From JAVBPE01 sp031549865 (GTDB lineage: Bacteria; Bacillota_I; Bacilli_A; Acholeplasmatales; Anaeroplasmataceae), in the NCBI GenBank assembly GCA_031549865.1, contig JAVBPE010000003.1:1-64000 (forward strand): DNA of 64,000 bases, in the 5' to 3' direction. Made by a program: the position numbers and the translations under genes. The notes under the pieces were generated by a model. It was not told where the DNA came from. It did not search any database and was given only the letters and a program-made list of their open reading frames with translations. This document shows positions 31,720-39,953 of the stretch, piece by piece. Each line of letters starts with the position of its first letter. Positions within the stretch are counted from its first letter, which is position 1.

Positions 31720-33486
31720 CTAATCTCCTTCCATATTTTTAAATAGCCTATCTGATGTATCTGGCCCTTTTCCACCTAAAATGATTCGTTGTTTAGCGCC
31801 TGTAAATGAGTTACTTGATATTCTTGTAGCATAAATTGGATGAATATAATCTATGCTAAATTTGCTAGAAATAACATTTGTAGCTATTATTGTTTTATAG
31901 TCCTTCATTTTTTTTACTAGTTGTTTCATTGAATTACCAGAATTAATAACACCATCAACAAGAATAATTTTTTTAGTCGTGTATTTAGCATTTGAAAAAA
32001 ATTGTTCATCAAACTTTAAAGTGTTTTCTTCTTCATAAAAAATAATTGGACAATCAAAATAGTCAGCTATGCCTTGTCCAAAACATAAGCCTGATCTCAT
32101 CATTATAACTACAGCAAAAGAATCATTTGGATAATCAGTTTCGATTAATTTGGCAATTTCTTGGCCTAATTTATTGTGAGCATCACGAAGTTTTTTTCCC
32201 TCTATTCCTGATTCGCTTTTGCAAATCATAATATTACTATTAATTTCAATTGAATCAGTTGGTAAGCACTTAATGCTTCCAACATTTAAATCAGTTATAA
32301 GATCATCATATAAATATTTTGAATATGATAGTTGATGAATGTGTTTATTTTGTCTTAGAAATTTTTCTATATTTTCTCTTTTGCCCTTATTTCCAATTAT
32401 ATATGATTTGTTTGCATATTTTAACATTAAACTATCCAACATAGAATCTCCAATTGCAATAACATATTTTCCAAGATCCTGAATTTTCTTTAGCACAAAA
32501 TATTTTATGTATTTAGACATAATCATATCTGCATCTAATACATCTATTTTTAAACCAGTTTGTTTTAATATTTTTTTCCATAACTCGCTATTACCACCTG
32601 TAATCCCTACAATTAATGATGATGTCTTACTTTTTAAGTCCTCGATTAAGTTATTATTTAAATGTAATTCTTCATTTACAAAATCATAGTTTCCATCAAA
32701 CAAATTTATATTTTGATAGTATTTCTTAGAGGCAAGTGCCTGATAGTTAGAATATCTATCATATTTATAGATATTTTTAATTAAGGCTGTATCTAAATTT
32801 CTTTTTTTAAGGATTAATGACGTTGTATCCTCTAATGACAAAGTTTTGTCACAGTCAACTAAAATTACTGAGTTAAATTGAGTTAAATCTAATTTTAAAA
32901 CAAGTTCGTAAGCTATTAACTTAGAGTTATAAACACCAATTATTGTTTTATAGATATAGTCAATATCATCATTGTTTTCATATTTTATAATGTGCAATTC
33001 TTTTTCAATATCAATTAGCTCATCTGTCATATGATCAACTTCGTAATTCTTCCAATTGATAATATCTTCTTCGTTAAATACGTCATTTCTCTTTTCTCCA
33101 AAGGACTCCTGCATCCTTTTAAGAATATCAATCGGATTAGTGTCTAAGTAAAAAAATAGGTCATAAAACTTCAAATCATTATCTGTAAACACTCTTTTTA
33201 TACTCATATTTTTTTTATAAAAAGAATAATGTCCATCTATAATTATATTATCATACTTTTTTTCTAGGTTGCCTGCATATTCTATGAATTCTTTTCTGAT
33301 TAAATCCTGTTTTATTTCTGATAATTCTTTAAACTTGCAATCAAATCTTTCAAAAGATAATTTGTTTAAAGTTTCTGAACCTCTTATATGATATAAATTT
33401 ATATTTTTTTCACTCAAATAATTTATTAATTTTTTTATTAAAAAGTCTTTTCCACTTCTTGATACTCCATATAACCCAATTTTCAT
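31720..33486 (-). CDS. three-domain fusion: P-loop kinase, HAD phosphatase, uracil-phosphoribosyltransferase-like
   Basis: A 588-residue protein. Residues 1-190 are a nucleoside or nucleotide kinase-like P-loop domain: GVSRSGKD at 7-14 (Asp replaces the usual Ser/Thr) and IIIDGHYSFY at 81-90. Residues 205-385 are a HAD domain: ILVDCDKTLS with the D-x-D pair at 211 and 213, GITGGNS, and IGDSMLDS near 355. Residues 410-588 resemble uracil phosphoribosyltransferase: MMRSGLCFG, the PRPP loop ILVDGVINSGNSM at 518-530, and the C-terminal GGKGPDTSDRLF, similar to the G-x-G-D-x-G-D-R-x-F of Upp. It abuts the radical SAM gene with no gap. I know of no described protein with this order; the role is likely synthesis or salvage of an unusual nucleotide. 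Confidence 0.8.
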   Translation of the reverse strand: MKIGLYGVSRSGKDFLIKKLINYLSEKNINLYHIRGSETLNKLSFERFDCKFKELSEIKQDLIRKEFIEYAGNLEKKYDNIIIDGHYSFYKKNMSIKRVFTDNDLKFYDLFFYLDTNPIDILKRMQESFGEKRNDVFNEEDIINWKNYEVDHMTDELIDIEKELHIIKYENNDDIDYIYKTIIGVYNSKLIAYELVLKLDLTQFNSVILVDCDKTLSLEDTTSLILKKRNLDTALIKNIYKYDRYSNYQALASKKYYQNINLFDGNYDFVNEELHLNNNLIEDLKSKTSSLIVGITGGNSELWKKILKQTGLKIDVLDADMIMSKYIKYFVLKKIQDLGKYVIAIGDSMLDSLMLKYANKSYIIGNKGKRENIEKFLRQNKHIHQLSYSKYLYDDLITDLNVGSIKCLPTDSIEINSNIMICKSESGIEGKKLRDAHNKLGQEIAKLIETDYPNDSFAVVIMMRSGLCFGQGIADYFDCPIIFYEEENTLKFDEQFFSNAKYTTKKIILVDGVINSGNSMKQLVKKMKDYKTIIATNVISSKFSIDYIHPIYATRISSNSFTGAKQRIILGGKGPDTSDRLFKNMEGD

Positions 33487-34383
33487 TTACTTTACCCCCA
33501 CATTCTCAATGTAATAACATTTATTGTCTAAAATCGGAATCAATTTATGAACTTCTTTATCTATTTTGAATAATGAATCACTATATGATCCAAGATTATA
33601 TTTTTCATTTTTATAAAATCTTCCACAAGGATATATGCCTTCTGGGGCAATAAATATATTCGTTCTTCCTACGCCACATAATTTTCCATACATTGTGCAG
33701 TCATAACATTTTTCACTCTTAAATTGTCTTGAATTAATTCCTGAATCAAAAGCATATTCCATAAAATCTTGATATTGCTCATCAGAGATAAATAAATCAG
33801 CTTCTAAATATCCAATTAATTTTGAAAAAGTAACTTCAAACAAATTATTATCTTTATAAAAACTAATTAATTTTTCCTTATTTAAGTAAGAATTATAATT
33901 AACAGTAGAATTTATGGCAGGCATTTTCTTATAGATTTCAAAATAATTCTTAATACCTTCCATAACTTTAGAAAAACACATTCTACCACTATTATGTATT
34001 TCCTCATATCCATCTAAGGAGATACAAATTTTAAAAAAATCTTTATATTTATAAAATACCTTAAGGAGATCTTTTTTCAAAAGTGTACCATTCGTTATAG
34101 TGTATATATTGATTTCTTGATACTTATTTTCTTTAACATATTTGAGTAGTTCAATAATTAATTCACTTTTAAGCATTGGCTCACCTGAACCAACAATACC
34201 TAATTTAAATCTTTCTAATTTGTTTTTTTTGCAATAATCATGAATATTATCAACAATAATTTTAAGACTTTTAAAATCAAAAGAATTAAAATCTATTTGT
34301 TTATCTTGAAAATGGCAATATTTACATTGTAAATTACAGTTATTATTTAAGGATATACACGCTCTATCTATCACTCTATTCAC
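33487..34383 (-). CDS. radical SAM/SPASM-type enzyme
   Basis: A 298-residue radical SAM protein. CNLQCKYCHFQ at 16-26 gives the C-x3-C-x2-C 4Fe-4S motif, and LGIVGSGEPMLKSEL near 62 gives the GxGEP SAM-binding motif. CISLDGYEEIHN follows near 140. The C-terminal third has Cys-rich CYDCTMYGKLCG and IYPCGRF, a SPASM- or Twitch-like auxiliary cluster site. Family relatives modify peptides or sugars; the substrate here is unknown. It overlaps the XRE-PIN-ankyrin gene by four bases and touches the kinase-HAD-PRTase gene, so the three are translated together. Confidence 0.88.
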   Translation of the reverse strand: MNRVIDRACISLNNNCNLQCKYCHFQDKQIDFNSFDFKSLKIIVDNIHDYCKKNKLERFKLGIVGSGEPMLKSELIIELLKYVKENKYQEINIYTITNGTLLKKDLLKVFYKYKDFFKICISLDGYEEIHNSGRMCFSKVMEGIKNYFEIYKKMPAINSTVNYNSYLNKEKLISFYKDNNLFEVTFSKLIGYLEADLFISDEQYQDFMEYAFDSGINSRQFKSEKCYDCTMYGKLCGVGRTNIFIAPEGIYPCGRFYKNEKYNLGSYSDSLFKIDKEVHKLIPILDNKCYYIENVGVK

Positions 34384-35663
34384 CTATTCTTATATTTTTT
34401 ATTTTTTCGTCGATCATTATCACTGCCTCTATCTGACTCTAAATATTGATTATAGTGATCTACATAATTATACCCATTAATATCTACAATTTTTGTGTCC
34501 GCACCTGATTTCAATAAAATATCTCTAGCTTCTAGATGACCGTGAAACATGGCTTTAATTAAAGCTGTAAATCCATTACTGTCTTGTTGATTAATACTGG
34601 TTCTACTATCATCACATAAAAGTTTTATAAAATTGATTCTATTATGCCAAGCAGCAATCATTAATGGCATATTACCTTCATTTTTTTGTCTCACTTTTCC
34701 ACTATCATAGGGATTTCTACTACCAATATTAGGATTCGCTTTGCATTCCGTTAATAAAAACTTAAACATTTCGTAATCATTAATTTGAACAGAATGTGAT
34801 ATAGGTGGAAAATAATGTCTATTGCAGTCTTTTTTATTAATATCTGCTCCATTTTTAATTAGCCATTTTATCTTAGCTTTTCTTTGATGAAAGTTATTCT
34901 TTTTATTTAATACTGCAGAAATAATTAAGGTATTCCCTTCTGAATCATATGCATTTATGTCTTCTGGCACATCCACATCGTCATAGGAATCTTGATATGT
35001 ATCACGTACCTTTAAAAATGTGACCATATCTGTTAATTTTTGCTTTGTAAAAGTATATTCTCTTAAATGAACTGCTTTAATATCTTCGTTGTTTTTTAAA
35101 TGAACTGAGTAATCTATGTCATTAGTTATTATATCTATAGAACATCTAAATTCATCTATTGCTTTTTTCGCAATTTCAATGATTTTAAGATCATTTTTTA
35201 AGTTAATGTTTGTGTCTTGATATTCTCTTAATATAACACGTTCTCCATAGCTAATTCCACATAGTATTTCCCAGGCCTTCTTCCCCAATGCTCCAGAATT
35301 AGTATCTTTTTTATGGTTAAGCTCTTTAATCACAATATTAGGAATAATAACTTTGCTATAATCATTGTTTAATTCTTCTATTAATTGTGGGTTTTTTAAT
35401 AAAGCAGAAGTGTCAGGGATTACAATTTTTTCAATCCTTTTAAATAAAGCTATTTGTTTTTCTGACATACCAAAGGCCCTACAATATTCGTTTGTATAAT
35501 ATTCTAAATTCTTTGAAGAAATAGAACCCGATTCGACTCTCGAAATAGTAGATTTATTTGATACACCTAATTTTTCTGCTAAATCTTGCTGACTAAATCC
35601 ATTTTTTTCTCTTAAATTTTTAAGTTTTTCACACAAATATTTCTTTTCTAAATTTTCTGCCAT
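34380..35663 (-). CDS. XRE-PIN-ankyrin fusion protein
   Basis: A 427-residue protein with three modules. Residues 10-68 form an XRE helix-turn-helix (NGFSQQDLAEKLGVSNKSTISRVESG). Residues 79-205 are a PIN-type nuclease domain: IVIPDTSALL with Asp84, NIVIKEL with Glu114, and TNDIDYS with Asp182 and Asp184. It is closest in look to the PhoH/YlaK-associated PIN. Residues 236-400 form ankyrin repeats (NTLIISAV, MPLMIAAWHNR, TALIKAMFHGHLE, LLKSGADT). AGAGGT precedes ATG. As first gene of the operon it is a likely regulator and perhaps an RNA-cutting effector. Confidence 0.85.
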   Translation of the reverse strand: MAENLEKKYLCEKLKNLREKNGFSQQDLAEKLGVSNKSTISRVESGSISSKNLEYYTNEYCRAFGMSEKQIALFKRIEKIVIPDTSALLKNPQLIEELNNDYSKVIIPNIVIKELNHKKDTNSGALGKKAWEILCGISYGERVILREYQDTNINLKNDLKIIEIAKKAIDEFRCSIDIITNDIDYSVHLKNNEDIKAVHLREYTFTKQKLTDMVTFLKVRDTYQDSYDDVDVPEDINAYDSEGNTLIISAVLNKKNNFHQRKAKIKWLIKNGADINKKDCNRHYFPPISHSVQINDYEMFKFLLTECKANPNIGSRNPYDSGKVRQKNEGNMPLMIAAWHNRINFIKLLCDDSRTSINQQDSNGFTALIKAMFHGHLEARDILLKSGADTKIVDINGYNYVDHYNQYLESDRGSDNDRRKNKKYKNR

Positions 35664-35694
35664 CTAAGTTACCTCTTTTCTAATTCATATTTTC

Positions 35695-35723
35695 AGTATA
35701 ACAGGCGTTGCTTATTTATACAA
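35695..35723 (-). promoter_or_regulatory. promoter of the XRE-PIN-ankyrin operon
   Basis: On the minus strand TTGTAT (35718-35723), a 17-base spacer and TATACT (35695-35700), 32 bases before the start codon. The spacer contains one GTTGC/GCAAC half-site (35707-35711), so binding there would block the polymerase. Confidence 0.7.
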
Positions 35724-35864
35724 TATTTTTATAATTTTAGCAACAAAACGTTAAAAGTTGCAATAAAACGATTTAACATATGGTTTTTAGCAACTTAATT
35801 ATCTTTTCTGCAACTATATCATATTTTTGTAGTAAATATGAAACTTTTAATAATTTTTCGCAAC
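35707..35864. promoter_or_regulatory. cluster of GTTGC/GCAAC operator half-sites
   Basis: GTTGC occurs at 35707 and 35757, and GCAAC at 35740, 35790, 35810 and 35860. The first four make two identical GTTGC-N28-GCAAC inverted pairs offset by exactly 50 bp. The GCAAC starts are spaced 50, 20 and 50 bp, close to whole helical turns. The GCAAC copies are preceded by TTTT plus one base and a further base. The likely reader is the XRE domain of the adjacent gene. Confidence 0.6.
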
Positions 35865-36074
35865 ACAATTTAAAGATTATTTTATATAGTTTTATGATAT
35901 TCAATAATAATTCAACTAAATTCTCTAGTTTAGTATAAAAAAATCAACACATTATGTATTGATTCTAAATTTTATAATATATCGATTTATATATTTTCTT
36001 TTTCAAAGGCCATATAAAGACTTAAAACAACCTTTGAAGTATTAAGTAGTTTCATAATTTATAATCCATTCTAA

Positions 36075-36233
36075 TTAATATTTTATCGCATCAATTATTA
36101 GAGAAACTATTCCAAGTTTTCCCTCAAAGTTTCTAGTATCAAATCTTAAAGATCTTCCAATTTTATTATTATCTAAATTATAACGTATTTTTCTAATAAA
36201 ATCTATAAAATCGAATGAATCATAGAATTAAAT
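36075..36233 (-). pseudogene. C-terminal remnant of an unknown gene
   Basis: A 48-codon open stretch without start codon reads YDSFDFIDFIRKIRYNLDN, then NKIGRSLRFDTRNFEGKLGI, ending IIDAIKY and TAA. It is clearly coding in character, but an in-frame stop lies just upstream. The rest of 35865-36283 holds only AT-rich DNA. Confidence 0.5.
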
Positions 36234-36283
36234 CAAAGACTTGCTTTGAAAAAAAGAGTCTATAAATAAAATTTTTTAAGGCT

Positions 36284-36895
36284 TTAACGAACTTTCACTA
36301 ATCTTGCCTTTCTATAAAAAAAAGTGTCAAAATCATATTCAATTTCATAATCATTTTCATATCTTCCTATTTCTAGTCTATAAAAACTTTCATTTTCATT
36401 TAGTGTTATTTTCTCTTTATCTTGGTATTTTATAGATTTCAACTTATTATCATTTATATATGAATTTATAATTATTTTCATTTCATGAAAATCAAGACGA
36501 TCTTCACTTATTCTATCAAGCATATTATTTATTTCTTTAGATATTTTTCTATCAATAACGAAATATGCACTATTATTAACACCAAGATAAAATTCATAAG
36601 AAAACAATGGATCTAGTGTGATATCCTTTACAAAACTTGAAATTTCATCTAAAAGAAGCTTTACTTTAATTTTAGACATTGTTTTATCAGTTATATCATA
36701 AAGCCAACTCTCATGAACAAGTTGAGCTTTACCGGGTTTATAATCTATTTTAGAATCAAATATCTTACGAAAATAATATCTATTTTCAATATTTATTAAA
36801 TCGTAGACATTTACTTGGCCGACGATTTGATAAACAGCATCATTCATTTTAGATCGCACAAAATCGCCAACATTATATTTAAAAGTATTATTCAT
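36284..36895 (-). CDS. protein of unknown function, immunity-like size
   Basis: A 203-residue soluble protein. It starts with a small beta domain, FKYNVGDFVRSKMNDAVYQIVGQVNVYD, where the VGDFVR and VYQIVG strands recall KOW/SH3-like modules. The rest is charged and aromatic (FYRLEIGRYENDYEIEYDFDTFFY). No family is recognised. GAGGTG before ATG is strong. It precedes decayed DNA and follows the LRR-like gene by 29 bases in the same direction. Confidence 0.5.
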   Translation of the reverse strand: MNNTFKYNVGDFVRSKMNDAVYQIVGQVNVYDLINIENRYYFRKIFDSKIDYKPGKAQLVHESWLYDITDKTMSKIKVKLLLDEISSFVKDITLDPLFSYEFYLGVNNSAYFVIDRKISKEINNMLDRISEDRLDFHEMKIIINSYINDNKLKSIKYQDKEKITLNENESFYRLEIGRYENDYEIEYDFDTFFYRKARLVKVR

Positions 36896-36924
36896 CTTTT
36901 CACCTCTTACTATAATTGCTAGTC

Positions 36925-37764
36925 TTATATTTTAAAACTTTTCTTTAATTCTTCATATCTAAGTTTATATTCTTCTGCTTTTTCTTTATTTTTTAATAAT
37001 TTAGGAGCATTCTTTCCAATAATTAGATATTGATTTAAATGTTTAAAATAAAAATATGCTTCAAGTCCAAATGTATTTGAAAGGTTTGCTGATAAATAAG
37101 CATATTCTTCAAAAGTAAAAAATTTATAAGTGAGGTTAATATATTCTAAATTCTTTAATTGACTAAATATATCTAAGTAATAATTACTTTCATAATCTTT
37201 AACAATGTCTAAACATAGTCTCTTTAACTTTTTCATTTTTAATAAAAAAGATAGATCGTTAATATGTAACTTTGAATTAAATGATGAACAGTTATTACAA
37301 CCATATAATTTTAGTGTCTCAATATTGGAATTAGCTAATAATGAGAAATCAGTAATTTTATTATAATCCATCATTTCAAAATGTCTTAACTTCTTATTTT
37401 TACTAATATCCCATAATTTAGTTTGTTTATTGTTCCAATAAAAATCAATTGTTTCTAAATTATTTAAATTTTTTAAACAACTTAAATCAAAGTTTTTATA
37501 AGCATATAACTGTAATTTCAAGGATATTGTATTTTCAATTATAATAGGAATAATATAATCTAATTCTTCTTGATTGTTAATATATAATAAAATATACGCT
37601 GGTTTTATTTGATTATATATTATTAAAAACTCTTCTAATTCATAAATTGATTCACCAATATAGTCATCTTTGGCTGTAACAAAAGAAATATAGACTTGAT
37701 AATCTATTCCATCTGGAGTTTTTAATCCATTATTCATATTTTGAAATTTTATATATTTAAGCAT
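36925..37764 (-). CDS. leucine-rich-repeat-like protein, intact paralogue
   Basis: A 279-residue soluble protein with irregular leucine-rich-like repeats: NLNNLETIDFYWNNKQTKLWD, KLRHFEMMDYNKITDFSLLAN, NIETLKLYGCNN, KKLKRLCLDIV and QLKNLEYINLTYK, spaced about 25 residues. The product is predicted cytosolic; there is no signal peptide. A broken copy with clear similarity along its length lies at 49904-50735. The start is ATG 37762-37764, six bases after AGGTG. It lies just downstream of the macro-domain gene on the same strand. Confidence 0.65.
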   Translation of the reverse strand: MLKYIKFQNMNNGLKTPDGIDYQVYISFVTAKDDYIGESIYELEEFLIIYNQIKPAYILLYINNQEELDYIIPIIIENTISLKLQLYAYKNFDLSCLKNLNNLETIDFYWNNKQTKLWDISKNKKLRHFEMMDYNKITDFSLLANSNIETLKLYGCNNCSSFNSKLHINDLSFLLKMKKLKRLCLDIVKDYESNYYLDIFSQLKNLEYINLTYKFFTFEEYAYLSANLSNTFGLEAYFYFKHLNQYLIIGKNAPKLLKNKEKAEEYKLRYEELKKSFKI

Positions 37765-37784
37765 ATTTAACACCTGTTTTATCA

Positions 37785-38774
37785 CTATTTTAAACTATGA
37801 AGTGCTTTGGAATAAGCATTATAAGTTTCTTCATCAAAACAAACTATTCTTGCATAATATAAGGAATTACTCGTCTTAAAAAAATCCATAATTGTTTTTA
37901 AGGCAATACTCGTAGCTTTATCTAAAGGGAATTTATAAATCTCCGTACTTATTGAAGGGAAAGAAATTGATTCACAATTATTGGCTTCAGCAAGAATTAA
38001 ACTATTAACATAACAATTTTTAAGTAGTTCTTCTTCATATGAATTACCACCATTCCAAATTGGACCAGGTGTATGAATAATATATTTAGCCTTAAGATTA
38101 TATCCTTTTGTAATCTTTGCCTCTCCGGTTTTACAACCATTTAAAAGCATACATTCCTCTAATAATTCTACTCCTGCAGCTTTATGGATTGCCCCATCAA
38201 CTTCTCCATCACCAAGTAATGAATTATTTAAGGCATTTACAATCACATCTGTATTTTCTTTTGTTATATCGCCTTTGATAACTTCAATACCTTTACCATT
38301 TATAACAAACATATTACGGCTAAAATCTAAATTTAAAATCAAGTTATTATTCTTTCTTTGATTCTCACAAAATCTATCATTCTCATCATCATTACCCAAA
38401 ATATATTTATATTTATTCTTTATATAATCAGAAGCCTCTATATCTATAGATTCAGATACTATGTTAGAATATATTTCCGTTCCTGATGTTGGACTATCAA
38501 ATAGTTTATAGCAATCAACTGATTCGATAAATTTTGTAGTAACTGTTTGTCCGTATTTATTAACAAATGTTGGAGACATTTCAATCTCTTCTTTAATTAT
38601 TTTTTCTACTTTCTCATAAGCATCAGCAAAAGATTTAGCGACAATAATTCTAAGACTCTCTTCATAAAAAGTTAGACCTTCTTGGTAATCATCATCAACC
38701 ATTCCCTTGATTAATTCATCATAAGCTATTTCCATTTGCAAAATTGATTTAACACAAAACCATTCTTTTTTCAT
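37785..38774 (-). CDS. DUF4288-macro domain fusion protein
   Basis: A 329-residue protein. Residues 1-120 match DUF4288 (KEWFCVKSILQ, then FYEESLRIIVAKSFADAYEKVEKI). Residues 150-325 form a macro domain: VIKGDITKENTDVIVNALNNSLLGDGEVDGAIHKAAG, with the ADP-ribose loop G-D-G-x-V-D-x-A-I-H, then HTPGPIWNGG and ISFPSISTEIYKFP. Members of this type remove ADP-ribose from proteins, nucleic acids or O-acetyl-ADP-ribose. In an accessory region it may counter ADP-ribosylating toxins; that is inference. AAAGGA nine bases before ATG 38772-38774. Confidence 0.85.
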   Translation of the reverse strand: MKKEWFCVKSILQMEIAYDELIKGMVDDDYQEGLTFYEESLRIIVAKSFADAYEKVEKIIKEEIEMSPTFVNKYGQTVTTKFIESVDCYKLFDSPTSGTEIYSNIVSESIDIEASDYIKNKYKYILGNDDENDRFCENQRKNNNLILNLDFSRNMFVINGKGIEVIKGDITKENTDVIVNALNNSLLGDGEVDGAIHKAAGVELLEECMLLNGCKTGEAKITKGYNLKAKYIIHTPGPIWNGGNSYEEELLKNCYVNSLILAEANNCESISFPSISTEIYKFPLDKATSIALKTIMDFFKTSNSLYYARIVCFDEETYNAYSKALHSLK

Positions 38775-38861
38775 TTTAGTAGTTCCTTTCGTCAAATGCT
38801 TTTTAAAAAAATTTATTGTAATTTTATAAATATTAGGCCTAACATTAGATATTTGAAATGA

Positions 38862-39290
38862 TTAACGGAAGTATATATATAAATCTCCTTTGTAATTTTT
38901 ATCAAGATTTTCTTTACTTTCAAAATATATTAAATCTTTTGTATAAAAATCATAAGCATCTATTTCCTTAATTTTAGAAAAATATTCATTTATAATATTC
39001 TTAGAAATACCATTTAATTCATTTAATTTTTTTTGAATTTCAGTATTATAAAATACTACTATCTGGTAACCAGTAGCTATTACTCTCCATATATCCGTTA
39101 CATCTTTATATTGTTCAATTAATTGCTTACTTATATTCTTTTCAACCTTATTAACAAGATAACTTATATAATCTATTTTAAACCAATAAAAATAATCAAT
39201 CCTTATACTACTTTCTTCAGTTTTTAAGTTAAAAGAATATTTCTTTGACAATTCAATAAACATTGGCGATAATATAGTCTTTCCTTCCAT
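38862..39290 (-). CDS. unknown protein, start probably frameshifted at a T7 run
   Basis: A 142-residue open frame without a good ribosome site at its ATG. The only strong site, AAAGGAG, stands before an ATG at 39334-39336 in another frame. That ATG reads four codons and stops after a run of seven Ts (39327-39333, minus strand). Removing one T would join it in frame and add MFFIDKKSYKETLAV to the N-terminus. The gene is thus either broken, phase-variable, or affected by a sequence error. The product is charged and aromatic (SSIRIDYFYWFKIDYISYL) and unrecognised. Confidence 0.5.
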   Translation of the reverse strand: MEGKTILSPMFIELSKKYSFNLKTEESSIRIDYFYWFKIDYISYLVNKVEKNISKQLIEQYKDVTDIWRVIATGYQIVVFYNTEIQKKLNELNGISKNIINEYFSKIKEIDAYDFYTKDLIYFESKENLDKNYKGDLYIYFR

Positions 39291-39629
39291 AACAGCTAAA
39301 GTCTCTTTATAGGATTTTTTATCAATAAAAAAACATAAAAATTATCTCCTTTTTAATCTTTAATTATTTCCTTAACATAAACACTTTTATAATTACTATT
39401 TTATCATATTTTTTATTATCTTTCGTAATATTTAAAGTCTAACTTTATTTTACATAATATAAATTAAAGTAAATCATTAATTATCTCCTCTTTAAATTAG
39501 AAATCTGTGTAATAACATGATAAAGTATTCTTTGTCATCATCATTTGATTATAAAAAAAGAATACCCTAGTAAGCTAGAATCTGGTATTCTATTAAAAAA
39601 CTGATATCAATAAAAATATATGTTAATAA
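39291..39629. other. 340-bp gap with 5' end of the frameshifted gene and a terminator
   Basis: It contains the likely true ribosome site and ATG (39334-39350) of the gene at 38862 and the terminator of the mcrBC operon (39552-39595). The remaining AT-rich sequence shows nothing recognisable. Confidence 0.5.
39552..39595 (-). terminator. terminator of the mcrBC operon
   Basis: AGAATACC (39559-39566) pairs with GGTATTCT (39584-39591), with CTAG-CTAG inside the loop. On the minus strand it ends in seven Ts. Confidence 0.8.
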
Positions 39630-39953
39630 TTAAAAAAACATTAATTTTATAACAAATGATATTATAGGAACAAAAAACATTATAATTGCAGCTATTTTAA
39701 TCGCTTTATATGCCGTAGTGTTCTTATCAGATGTACGTCCTAGCAATAATAATGATAGTGTGTTTAAAATAAAAGAAATTATTATACTTATAACATCTAC
39801 AATAATTATTGGTATGATTAATATTCCACTACCCTCAGTTTTAGAGCCAAAAGTCCACTGAAATAAACAAAAATAAGATATTACTGATAGTACTATGAAA
39901 ATAATAATGTTAATTATTAAAAGTATTAAACTGCTTGTGAATTTAGTTTTCAT
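39630..39953 (-). CDS. small three-helix membrane protein downstream of mcrC
   Basis: A 107-residue protein with hydrophobic helices at about residues 8-30, 43-72 and 84-105, and a short loop FQWTFGSKTEGSG. It overlaps the mcrC end by four bases and has AGAGGT before ATG, so it is the third gene of the mcrBC operon. I know no such partner of McrBC; it may be a passenger or anchor the complex at the membrane. Confidence 0.6.
   Translation of the reverse strand: MKTKFTSSLILLIINIIIFIVLSVISYFCLFQWTFGSKTEGSGILIIPIIIVDVISIIISFILNTLSLLLLGRTSDKNTTAYKAIKIAAIIMFFVPIISFVIKLMFF

Noticed and set aside
35707..35864. CRISPR-like array because of the repeated GTTGC/GCAAC words
   Set aside because: The repeats are only five bases, alternate in orientation, and there are no equal spacers or cas genes.
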